Positions 46,801-54,300 of a DNA stretch of 64,000 bases are shown here, in pieces. The notes under the pieces were generated by a model, which was not told the origin of the DNA, searched no databases, and saw only the letters and a program-made list of their open reading frames with translations. The position numbers and the translations under genes are program-made. The stretch spans positions 129,501 to 193,500 of the forward strand of contig CAJNDS010002826.1 in NCBI GenBank assembly GCA_905221605.1, given 5' to 3'. Source of the stretch: Symbiodinium natans. Its lineage: Eukaryota; Sar; Dinophyceae; Suessiales; Symbiodiniaceae. Every line of letters begins with the position of its first letter. Position 1 is the first letter of the stretch.

Positions 46801-47422
46801 CGCAGCCGCGGCTGCCGCAGCAGCCAAGGCCGCAGCAGCCAAGGCCGGCGCGAGCGCGGGAGCGAAGACCGCCGCGGCCACCACGGGCATCGGTGCCGGC
46901 ACCGGCAAGTCCCTGAGCGGTGAGGGCGAGGAGGTCCCCCCCGAGCCCACTTTCGACCCGGCCACCGAGGTGGGCGTGACCGAGCCCTTCGGATACTTCG
47001 ACCCGGCTGGCTTCTGCAAGAAGGGCGACAAGGCCGGCTTCCGCAACTTGCGAGCGGCCGAGATTAAGCATGGCAGGGTTGCGATGATGGCCGCGGTGGG
47101 TGCCGTCGTTCAGCACTACGTGAAGTTCCCGGGCTTCGACAGCGTGCCTGCCGGACTCGGCGCCGTGGAGGTCCCGCCGGGCACCTACGGCTTCGCGGCG
47201 CTCTTCGCGGTCTCGGGCTTGCTGGAGCTGGGCGCCTGGACTGAGGACCCCTCCAAGGAGCCGGGCAACTTCGGCGACCCCGCGGGCCTGGGCCAGTACA
47301 CGCTGGAGATGCGCAACCGCGAGATCAACAACGGCCGCATGGCCATGTTCGCAGCCATCGGCATCATCGCCGCCAACGTCTACACGGGCAAGGACGCCAT
47401 CGAGCAGTTCGGCCTTGCGTGA
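17892..47422 (+). CDS. Chlorophyll a-c binding (LHC) polyprotein LHC-C, eight modules, 28 exons
   Basis: Exons: 17892-17957, 19672-19735, 20177-20223, 37090-37101, 37540-37563, 37905-37943, 38571-38669, 38976-39010, 39510-39867, 40237-40297, 40507-40571, 40958-40992, 41441-41528, 41741-41791, 42168-42265, 42351-42401, 42524-42754, 42853-43150, 43261-43481, 43580-43877, 44008-44228, 44328-44625, 44736-44956, 45055-45352, 45433-45637, 45744-45774, 45884-46166 and 46727-47422. They join into 1497 codons plus TGA. The start ATG gives MHRGQK followed by a Leu/Ala/Thr hydrophobic run, a plausible signal peptide. Module 1 is of the SMDIKFADV class with SSFWK-A after it. Modules 2-7 are of the SAGLKFADV class ending SPLR-A. 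Module 8 is the Ala-linked terminal type. The first three exons are tied to the rest by homology with LHC-B, across a 16.9-kb intron. If that link fails, the gene starts nearer 37 kb. Confidence 0.82.
20405..20482. repeat. TA microsatellite followed by a C-tract
   Basis: Alternating TA/TG sequence from about 20406 to 20462 is followed by a run of 16 C (20467-20482). Confidence 0.95.
20766..20952. repeat. G-tract of about 190 bp with scattered T
   Basis: Runs of 5 to 22 G are separated by single T residues. It is a strong G-quadruplex-forming sequence and a likely sequencing or assembly trouble spot. Confidence 0.95.
21003..22029. repeat. AT-rich tandem array, forward arm of a giant inverted repeat
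   Basis: A unit of about 145-160 bp combines AATATT-rich palindromic blocks (GGACTTTAATATT) with a GC-rich core CTGGGGTCTCTGGCCAGGCC. The core occurs at 21102, 21253, 21407, 21553, 21714, 21859 and 22004, seven copies in this orientation. Confidence 0.92.
22030..23608. repeat. AT-rich tandem array, reverse arm of the giant inverted repeat
   Basis: The same unit runs in the opposite orientation. The core appears as GGCCTGGCCAGAGACCCCAG about eleven times, from near 22090 to 23605. The orientation switch lies near 22030-22045, without a spacer. Confidence 0.92.
23606..24351. repeat. 88-bp satellite, block 1
   Basis: Roughly eight or nine direct copies of a unit containing ATTTCACAAAGTGCCG, TCTGGCCAAATCGGGCTGCT and CTTTCGGAAGTGTGG. 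The spacing is about 88 bp, not a multiple of three, so the open frames through it are accidental. Confidence 0.9.
24352..25661. mobile_element. Candidate 1.3-kb TIR element splitting the 88-bp satellite
   Basis: The left side repeats TTAGTTGTAACT three times (24364-24420). The right side has the reverse complement with the same spacing (CAAGTTACAACTAAG near 25570-25584, AAGTTGCAACTAAG at 25640-25655). CCTTCGGAAG stands at both borders (24342-24351, 25662-25671), consistent with a target duplication but also with the satellite's own sequence. The interior is degenerate CCCTAAA repeats (about 24524-24840 and 25086-25500) and has no coding region. Confidence 0.5.
24524..25500. repeat. Degenerate CCCTAAA (telomere-like) sequence in two blocks
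   Basis: Many CCCTAAA, CCTAAAAC and CCCTAAAGC variants occur at 24524-24840 and 25086-25500, with ordinary sequence between. They resemble TTTAGGG telomere repeats but are far from perfect and internal to the window. Confidence 0.7.
25662..26150. repeat. 88-bp satellite, block 2
   Basis: About five copies, some truncated, of the same unit and in the same orientation as block 1. Confidence 0.85.
26179..26548. repeat. Dispersed repeat of about 370 bp, copy 1
   Basis: It begins GTATTTGTGAGGGTTTGTAAGG and runs through TTCCCTTGAGTTTTCCC to AAATGTCTGACGCGAGTGACAG. A diverged second copy lies at 27393-27755. Both directly follow a satellite block or its flank. Confidence 0.75.
26780..27120. repeat. 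88-bp satellite, block 3
   Basis: Four copies of the unit in the same orientation as blocks 1 and 2, the last one diverged. Confidence 0.85.
27393..27755. repeat. Dispersed repeat of about 370 bp, copy 2
   Basis: Diverged second copy of 26179-26548, in direct orientation. Confidence 0.75.
27930..28185. repeat. Tandem hairpin repeats GGCGTAACAAA...TTTTGTTACGCC
   Basis: Three complete inverted repeats (27935-27968, 28015-28051, 28088-28123) and one half-site (28170) occur at about 73-80 bp spacing. Each arm is 10-11 bp around a short loop with TTGG and CCCCG. Confidence 0.75.
28220..28625. repeat. Degenerate repeats of about 100 bp
   Basis: GAACCGCNT, GAATTTAGG and GGAATGGGNTGNTTCGA recur with loose spacing, flanked by GAAACGTTTCC or GAAGCGTTTCC. 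Confidence 0.5.
28829..28876. repeat. CT microsatellite
   Basis: A pure (TC)n run of about 48 bp. Confidence 0.95.
28880..31020. repeat. Long diverged tandem repeats (about 0.6-1.2 kb period)
   Basis: Recognisable blocks recur: TTGCGCTCCATCCTTTCC at about 29438, 30076 and 30664; GGCTTCTCTTCTTTG at 29964 and 30547; CACTCCTCCCCTGCCACCATT-like sequence at 29110 and 30880. No coding signal is evident. Confidence 0.6.
31044..31355. repeat. CCCACCATT/CCCGCCATT minisatellite
   Basis: Units of 9-10 bp (CCCACCATTT, CCCGCCATTT, CCCACCATT) occur in tandem with variants. Confidence 0.9.
31372..32420. repeat. AAGCAAAACAACCGC minisatellite (about 60-bp unit)
   Basis: The motif AAGCAAAACAACCGCAC...AGTAAGCGAAGACGCACCAAT recurs through the whole kilobase with substitutions and indels. 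The long minus-strand frames reflect the repetition. Confidence 0.85.
32430..32660. repeat. Four diverged units of about 70 bp (CACCAAAAAGTGAGGGAGCGGG)
   Basis: Each unit has CACCAAA(A/C)AATG or AGTGAGG, GAGCG and TTTGGGGCCC or TTTTTGGG. Confidence 0.65.
32682..32730. repeat. Perfect 14-bp inverted repeat (hairpin)
   Basis: GACAGTCACGAGGA at 32682-32695 pairs with TCCTCGTGACTGTC at 32717-32730 across a 21-nt loop. A related GACAGTCACGTGA follows at about 32776. Confidence 0.85.
32800..34315. other. Intron interior with little structure
   Basis: Apart from weak repeats of about 65 bp near 33790-33950 (GTCGCTTTTGGA-like), nothing coding or structured was recognised. Confidence 0.4.
34321..34368. 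repeat. G-tract
   Basis: Runs of G with single T interruptions, followed by a C-tract near 34474-34484. Confidence 0.95.
34523..34545. repeat. Dispersed CACGCCGCCAGGGTCGGCGG block, copy 1
   Basis: The 23-bp sequence, itself containing the inverted pair GCCGCC/GGCGG, recurs exactly at 54299-54321. Both copies are preceded by GAGGGA and TTTTCACCTCC. It marks a dispersed repeat. Confidence 0.7.
34546..34805. repeat. Fold-back of CCAAAAA and TTTTTGG arms around a hairpin
   Basis: A CCAAAAACCAAAA-rich arm (34546-34643) faces a TTTTTGGTTTTGG-rich arm (34697-34802). The centre holds a perfect 11-bp hairpin, TCCGGGACTCT (34651-34661) with AGAGTCCCGGA (34688-34698). Confidence 0.85.
34835..36330. 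repeat. AT-rich degenerate tandem repeats
   Basis: TGTGCTTTTCAGA, AGTGGTCTTT, TACTTCAGA, TTTCATNNTTATGTAA and GTATTTGGTTGAGTATGGTCC recur several times each. Confidence 0.7.
37090..37101 (+). CDS. Candidate 12-nt microexon of LHC-C (LRGK)
   Basis: Identical in sequence and splice context to 9124-9135: AG acceptor, GA donor, phase 0. Confidence 0.6.
37540..37563 (+). CDS. Candidate 24-nt microexon of LHC-C (ASQSRKSQ)
   Basis: Homologue of 9488-9511 with an AG acceptor and a GC donor, phase 0, lying 341 bp before the exon that begins VVVSAFENELG. Confidence 0.65.
42755..45352 (+). repeat. Tandem exon-intron repeats (727/748 bp) in LHC-C
   Basis: ITGK exons start at 42853, 43580, 44328 and 45055, spaced 727, 748 and 727 bp. 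The extra 21 bp in the second unit is mostly a local duplication in its intron (ATCGGGCAATATCGGGCATTTC near 43937-43960). Introns of 98-99 and 110 nt are nearly identical within this array but differ from those of the LHC-A array (101 and 115 nt). Confidence 0.92.
46727..47422 (+). CDS. Terminal LHC module of LHC-C (single exon)
   Basis: A near copy of 3346-4041: end of the SPLR module, Ala/Lys linker, GYFDPAGF, EIKHGRVAMMAAVG, middle helix, REINNGRMAMF and EQFGLA then TGA (47420-47422). The few differences are mainly silent. Similarity with LHC-A stops right after the stop codon. Confidence 0.92.
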   Translation, partial: DGLTGSAWGDWAAYTASPLRAEPVSAAAAAAAAKAAAAKAGASAGAKTAAATTGIGAGTGKSLSGEGEEVPPEPTFDPATEVGVTEPFGYFDPAGFCKKGDKAGFRNLRAAEIKHGRVAMMAAVGAVVQHYVKFPGFDSVPAGLGAVEVPPGTYGFAALFAVSGLLELGAWTEDPSKEPGNFGDPAGLGQYTLEMRNREINNGRMAMFAAIGIIAANVYTGKDAIEQFGLA

Positions 47423-48990
47423 GCAGGTGAAGCGGGCCTCAGAAATGAGGATCTCAGAGGCGAAGCAGCCTTTGCATGGAGGGGCAGCAGCGACACCAAT
47501 AATTCATTTTCGCAGCTCAGAGCTGCCTCGGCATCTTTTATCTCTGGTATAGGTCTCCGATGTCCCCGCATATTCGCCCATCCTAGTGAGCCTCGTATGT
47601 GCTCTTACAAACTTTCCTAAGCCTAACTCCAATCTTTACTATCCCCATCGTAAACCCCGAAGAAGCCCTAGACCGACCTCTGTCGCTGAGCCTGCGAAAG
47701 CGAGGCTCAGCGGTGATCGTGGGTATACAAACCAGCGCAGCCAGCATGCAAAAAGAGCTTCCGAGGGGAGCCAATACAATTCATAATGTTGAGCCGCTTC
47801 TGTGCCGGCACCCCCGATGTCACAATGTCGGCATGCTTGCCGGCGTTGTCAGGACCCAGCGACTGTTCGGGAGGGTCCCCAATTGTTCAAGAACATGACA
47901 AGTCCAGGCGTCGTGTGAACGTTTTGTGCGACGCGCCTTGAATGTTAGTTGATGTTAGTTGCCAGGCCCCCCCCGTATCCCCGGAGTGGTTCCTTAGAAA
48001 TCCTGGGCGAGCGAACGAGCGCGAGAGAGGGTGCCTTGGCTCCTGGAATCTCCCCAAAACCATGCAACGAAACGCCCTCCAACAACACTTAAACACTCTT
48101 AAATGTTTGCGTTTTTTGGTGTGCTGCTCAAGCGCTCAAAGAGCCACCGCGGACCCGAGACAGCTTAGCTCGGGTTTTGTGGGTAGAGGTTCTTGGAGGT
48201 CGCATCCTGCAATGACCATCAGGATGAAAAGCACATCGTTGGCAAGCTCAATTGCAGTGAGACGTTGAAGTGGAACGCAAAGGGATCCCCGGCTCTGTCG
48301 CTCAAAAGCCCTCCACCCTAGACGTTTGTCCCCCAAGCCCTTCAACGATCAGCTTCAAGCAAGCTCCGCGATGCTCCGCGCCCAATCGTAAGATCAGCCG
48401 TGTACCGGGGCCTGACCTCCCTGACCGAGACGAAAGCCTCATCTCATCCCAAACGCGATCGTGGCCGAACAAAAGCCCCCGAAGTCAACGCGGAGGCTTC
48501 TCTGTTAGGCCTACGGCCTACGGCCATTCCCTCCCCCTTCACACCTCTGGCTTTCCTACAGGCTTGCGGCATCTCTCACAAATCCTCAAGAATAGATTTC
48601 ATCCCGATCTATACCGAAGCCATTCTCCGCTTCCAAGCGTTCGCACGTGCCCTCTCGCCTTTGGTGCAACTCGACGCGCTGCTCTCAGCAGTTGCTAGAG
48701 GGTAAAGTTTCGGATTGTGGTTACGGTTTAGGTCTCTGAGTTTGTGACATGTTGTGATCTCCAGGGCTTCTAGAGATTTTGAGAGTGAGAGCTTTGGGCA
48801 TTGGGGTTCACGCCAAGCCCTGGAACTCCAAACTCTCGAAACGCTGGAAGTCCAGATAGCTGAACGGCTGAGCGGCTGAACGTTTCGGGGCTTCGGCTGT
48901 CTGGCGGGGACGTCTCGGATCCCGGTGGGGTCGCTTTGGAAACCCTAAATGCCCTATATGTAAACCCCGGAAGCCCTAGACCCTATGAAC
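47423..48990. other. Spacer after LHC-C, no gene seen
   Basis: Several incidental frames occur (47586-47898, 48270-48705), but none has recognised homology or exon structure. Confidence 0.45.
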
Positions 48991-48998
48991 CGTTAAAG

Positions 48999-49090
48999 TT
49001 GGGATGTTCCCCCTTACTTATCAGTTTATAGGGATGATAATGGGGGCTACTACAATCCCTCTTAAGTTAGTATAAGGGGCAACATCCCAA
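48999..49090. mobile_element. 92-bp MITE with 8-bp target site duplication
   Basis: The left terminus reads TTGGGATGTTCCCCCTTA and the reverse complement of the right terminus TTGGGATGTTGCCCCTTA, 17 of 18 matching. Perfect CGTTAAAG copies flank it (48991-48998 and 49091-49098). Eight-bp duplications are typical of hAT-type elements. It is too short to code for anything. Confidence 0.85.
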
Positions 49091-49427
49091 CGTTAAAGCC
49101 TTAAGTTTGCTACCTTTTCCCAATGCCCAGCCCCATCCCCTCGCCCTACAAACTATCGCTAATCATACGGCACCCCGCAGCAGAATGCTGTCGGTGTTGG
49201 CAACCCCCTTTAGCAGAGGCAACTGCCTTATCTTCCCTGCCAGCCCTGCTAGCTATTGATTCCATTCATTTGCAATTTGGTTATCCGCACCAATCATTGC
49301 AACTGCTTTGTGTAGAGCTTGAGATCTGGTTGTTGTATGAAGTCCATATATTTACAACCCTTTGAGCTTACATGTTCTCGGCGACACAGCGAAATCCCCA
49401 GATCTGCCAAGCACCAGGTCGGTGACC

Positions 49428-51349
49428 ATGACCGAGCGCCGAATCGATCCGGAGGACGGTGTCGCGTGCGCGGGGGGGGGGGGGGGGGTTGATCGAGCGG
49501 ACTCTAGCGGCACGTTGCAGAGACGTGCAGGGTTGAGCTTGCAGCGTTTGAGCCTCCATGTCCTCAAAACCCGGCTGCACTTGAAAGAAGCCTGGCGTCG
49601 GGCACCAGGGCTGTTCCTCGCAAGAACCCAGGACCTAAATCAGCTGAAGTGCAAAGCAAGGCACCTCGAAGCTGGTCTTGGGCTTAGGGTTACGGATGGC
49701 TTGGGTGCCGGCTCTCGTGTAATTTGGGTTGGGAGGTTTCAATTTAGATGCCACAACTTAAAACCAGAAGGCGGAACAGCGAACCTCGGAATTCACAAAC
49801 CCCTGAGAGCCCCAACTTCTCTCCAGGTACACCTGGGAGGAGTTTTCGGAGTACTACGCCGGCAAGCCTGACCCCTAGAGCGGCTTTGGCGGTGTAGATC
49901 CGATCTAGCGTTGGGAGTGCTGAGACAGGAAGGCAGACATTCCATGAAATTCCATGGTTCGAATGCAAGCTTCGTCGTTTCAAGAGAAAAAATTGAGTGA
50001 TAGTTCCCGGCTCTTGCTCTTGGCAGCTCGCAGGGCTCGGGGCCAGCCATTAGTCCAGAGCAGAGCTACCGAGTTCTGGTTGGTCGGTACTAGTCAAGGA
50101 GTCAAGGAGTCCAGATGAAGCACTTCAGATGGTCTCTGGGACTCCAAGATTCTTAGCCGTGCCTTGTCAGTGCGTCCCCGTCGGTGGGATATCACGGGGC
50201 AAAGATCTCGCCATCGCATGAACGGGTGCTCGGCCGCTGCTTTCTCTAACCTCACGAAGCAGCCTATGGAGCCATTGCCATGGGGCTCTTTCCGAAAGCC
50301 GAGGGTTAAGAGCAGCTTACAGCTCACGAGTGTCTGTCCCCATTGAAGTTCTGCATTGAAGAGGGCTTCAGCCGAACAAGCCGAGATTTGTGTTTTTTGT
50401 TTGTCATGTTAAGTCATGTTGTTGTCTCCATGTAAACTTCAACCTTGGTTTGGAGTTTCGACGTTGATTCTTGTCGGGGCAAGGATGGGAAGCTTGGGGT
50501 TGAGGAATTCAGTCCCAGCCCTCTGGTCGCGATACTCGTATGGTTGAGTTTGGGCAGGTCTAAAACCATGCTCGACTTGCACTGCGAATTTAAAGCCTCG
50601 TCCGTGGAATTGAGTGCACGGCTTAATAAGAATTATAGGTGCTGCTGTGTGTTTTCAGACACTGGTGTGAATTGATTTACATGTCATCCTGGCATTCCTG
50701 GCCAGGTACAAGAAGAAGGTCATTGCCTCCTACTGGGAGGAGTGCGAAGTCAAGAAGGGCCGCTTGCTTTGGTGAGTTTTAGGGCTCGATTGGGTCTGCG
50801 CCCGACAGCCGGAAAGCTTTGAAGCCCAAGAAGACCCAAGAGCACCCTGAATTCCTGCAAGCCCCCAGAAACCCAGGACACAACGCTTGAACCCTAAACT
50901 GCTCTGGGAGACGGGTTGGTGGTGGTGGTGGCCCCAAACCACTACTCAGCAAAACTCATTGTGTTTTTTTGCTGGGGCTCATAAATATCCTTCCAAGCCT
51001 CCCCCGTCGGTACCCAAACTCGTCGGGTTTCGGGGCACAAGGCCTGGGCAATCACCTTGTTCTAGTGCAGCTCGGAGGGTGGGAGGTACTGCTGCTGAAT
51101 CAATGAGTTCCTCGAGCCATCAAAACAAAACACCAATGACAGCCAACCACCTCGAACAAGCTTCCTGAACCTAAATCCTCTAGCCTTCACCCAGAAGCAG
51201 AAAGCAAACACTTTTGGCACATCCCCCAAGACCTCTCCAAACACCTCTCCAACAACCTTCTCCAAACGCCTTCTCGAAGTGAGGCAAGAAGAAGGCGAAG
51301 GCGCCCCCGGCCCCAGCTCCCAAGCCGAAGGCCAAGGCCAAGGCCTAGG
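49428..51349 (+). CDS. N-terminal exons: acidic/aromatic motif and Lys/Ala/Pro tail (fused to MDH or separate small gene)
   Basis: Exons 1-3 join to MTERRIDPEDGVAYTWEEF, then SEYYAGKYKKKVIASYWEEC. Exon 4 adds KKKAKAPPAPAPKPKAKAK. Splice phases (2, 2, 1, 0) agree at every join, donors are GT, GC, GC, and acceptors are all AG before G. Two readings are possible: a small basic protein of about 64 residues ending at the TAG at 51347-51349, or splicing on at 51343 (GC donor) to further Lys/Ala exons and malate dehydrogenase. I do not assign a function to this motif. Confidence 0.6.
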
Positions 51350-54300
51350 GGGCTCATTTCGTAGTAGGCTCATTGAAACTGGGGGGCTTTCTGCTGGCTT
51401 TGTGACCCGTTTGTGGGTGTTTAAGGGACATGATGGTCCATTTTTGTTCACGTGTAGCTGACGAAGACCAGGGAGGCCGAGTCACGAAGCATGCTTCCGT
51501 GCGAGAAAGACAGAACTTCGGCAGGTTTTGTCGATCGTTTGCTTTGTTGAGCCCGTGGAGGGGTCTACCCCGCAGCGTTTTCTCTTCAGCCCCCAGAATT
51601 CAGTTGGGACCTTGCGAAGGCGAAGGCCAAGGCCGAGTCGAAGAAGCCAGAGCCCAAGGCCTGGAGGGGTCAAGCAGTCAAGCAGTTATCCCAACCACCA
51701 AACGAGGTTTCTCAGGGGCTTCGAGGGGCGTGGGTTCATGTTCATTTTTTCATATTGCATTGAGGCAAGCAAGGGCAGAGCCATGAGAGCAACAATCGTA
51801 AATCGTCTCCAATCACAGCCATAAGCATACCATAACGATATTGATGAAACTTTCATTGTTTTGGTTGTTGCATGTTACCAATGTTGTTAATATTGTGAAG
51901 GCGAGGTCGGAGTCAGAATACGACTTTAGGTAAAGTTTCGTTGGGAGATGTCTCCGACCTTTGCAGAAGTGCATTGGGAGACCTCGCGCTTGCGACAATT
52001 TGGGCTCTGTAGACTGTACGACGAGAGTCGTAGGGCTTCTTGTGGGTTGAGGAAAGTCAGGGCCCCTATATAAGGCCTAAAGCCGAAACTGTAAACCGTA
52101 AACCTGACCCTATACCCGACCGCAAGAATCTGTTGCATACCACCAACATGCCAGATGGGGATATCTGTGATGTTGCAAGAGGCAAGATGTAAGAGGTAAC
52201 AACATAGAAGTCGGATTATCTCGTCATCCGGCTTCATGGAATTATTGGTTCCTTCTGAGAGCAGGGGCCGATCGGGGAGAGGCGACTCTGAAGCCCGCGC
52301 AGTACAAAGACCTCTATGAGCAGAATCTGTTTTTCCAAGTGTGGGGTCAGAAAAGCCTACGAACCGAACATGTTGAAAGACGCTAAAAACCCAAACATCG
52401 CTAAAGCCTCAACATCCAAAGGCCTAACTCCCCTAATGCCTTAAATTTAATCCCTATAACTTTATAACCCCGCAAATATGTCCTTGGCCGCCGCCTCCGA
52501 TAAGCGGCGAATGGCTCCACTGTTGGGCGGATCTCTCTCTCTCTCTCTGTTTCTTACGTGCCGCCCGGACAACAAGGAACTGCAAAGGTTGCCATTTGCC
52601 CGTTGAACATTGCCTGGCCTGTCTTCTGGCCACAGCCGGTGCCGCAAAGTACACTGTCGGCTTCGACTTGGGAGTTCTTGAGATCTGTTCTGTGTGACTA
52701 GGCCCCCTGTACTCTACTCTTTTGCTTGCTTTTCTTCGCTAAGTTTCTCCGCGTCGATGGGCTTCCATCTGTCGGTTTTTTGCACGCTCGCCTTTTTGCG
52801 CAGTGTCTACCTCCGACCCATTTTGGCTGGCATTCAGTACTGTACGAGTGGAAGCACCTCACTAACAGCTCGGGCTTTCTTTTTCGGGTAATTATAGCCT
52901 CTCGAATCTTACGGTGGACACCTTACCCGGAAGGTAGCGTTCCATTATGAGGCCGAACATGCAATCTGTGTGGATTCGAAGCAAAATTCGCATTTTCTCT
53001 CGCAAATTTGTGCGTGCCAAAGGACAGTTCCAACAGGGGCAATGGCGTTGCAGATGCGCTTGCCACTAGGGGGGGCTTCGGGAAGGGTCTCTCCGCTGGC
53101 TGAGGCCGGCGCTAGGACGACGTGCGAGGCAGGAAGCCTTTTGACTTAACGCTTTCTTGAAGTTTCTCGTGAAGATTGGGACGTCATGTCGCCAGGCAAA
53201 TTTCTGCACGTACAGATGCCCATGAACTGCAGGTTTACAATGCGTGGGGTGACTGGGCCAACTATGCAGCGAGGCATAACAGCCCGAAGGTGGATGATGA
53301 TGGTCTGCAATATTCCACTTCTTTATCACCAGAAGGATCTAGATGCCAATGCGTCCAGAAGAAGAAAGACATCTTTAGGACAATCGTACCACTTGAATCC
53401 AAACGGCGCTCCATTGGCCTATTCATGACCGAGGCTGACTCAGATCCTCGTTGTTCGATTCGCTTGGGCTCTGCGGGGTGCAGTTTTGTTCTCAAGAGGG
53501 TGTGACGTGCCTGCCCTGGCCAGCGCTGTTTTTTTTCTCTCTCCGCCCTCGGGCGGCTTTTTTGGTGAAGAAAACTCGTGCTAGGCAGCGACGAAGACTA
53601 TAAGCGTTTTGACAGTGTCGCTTGGCTAATTAAGACAGGTCTCCTCCATGACCTGGGTGCGCCAAGATTCCATGTTTGCGTTTGCTTCCCAGACTCAAAG
53701 GCTTCAAGCCTTGTGACTCCGCTGGTCTGAAATTTGGCGACACCAATACATATCGCAGTGGGTAAGAGCTGCGTTGAAACAAAATAAGGTCAACGCGCAA
53801 CGCATCAGGGCTCCGCCAGTCGCCTGGCCAAACAGCGCCCTCAGGCGCAGAGAGAGCTCTTTTCTGGCCTCGTGTCTCAGGCGCAAAAGAGGGGCAGCGT
53901 CCTCAGGCGCCGCTGCAGTATCCGCTCCGTACGGCAAATACTCTGGATGCGGTGGAAGCCGTGCAACACCAGGAACCACCAGAGGACATGGCTGTGCCAT
54001 GGGTTTTGGTGGTTACCTTCCGTCCCAACTGGAATGGGCACACGGCTCGAACGTGTCTGTCTTCGGCGCAGGTCAGGCAAGCGGTTGGCAAAAGGGATGG
54101 CCGCAATCCTGAGCTTGGCCTCCGGCCAGGCCGGTTTTTGCCGGGGGCTACCAGAGGGCTGTCCTGGCTGATGGGTGGGGGGGTGGGGTGGGGCCAGCCT
54201 GAGACGGTCCTTCGCAATGGGGGCGGGGGGGGTAGGGGGGAGGTAGGGGGGGCCGCGTTTTGGGGGTGTAAGGAGGGAAAGAGGGAGGTTTTCACCTCCA

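Noticed and set aside
50479-50510. EF-hand-like DGKLGVEEF
   Set aside because: It does not fit the splice phase between the neighbouring exons (2 at 49865 and 50706), and the exons join perfectly without it.
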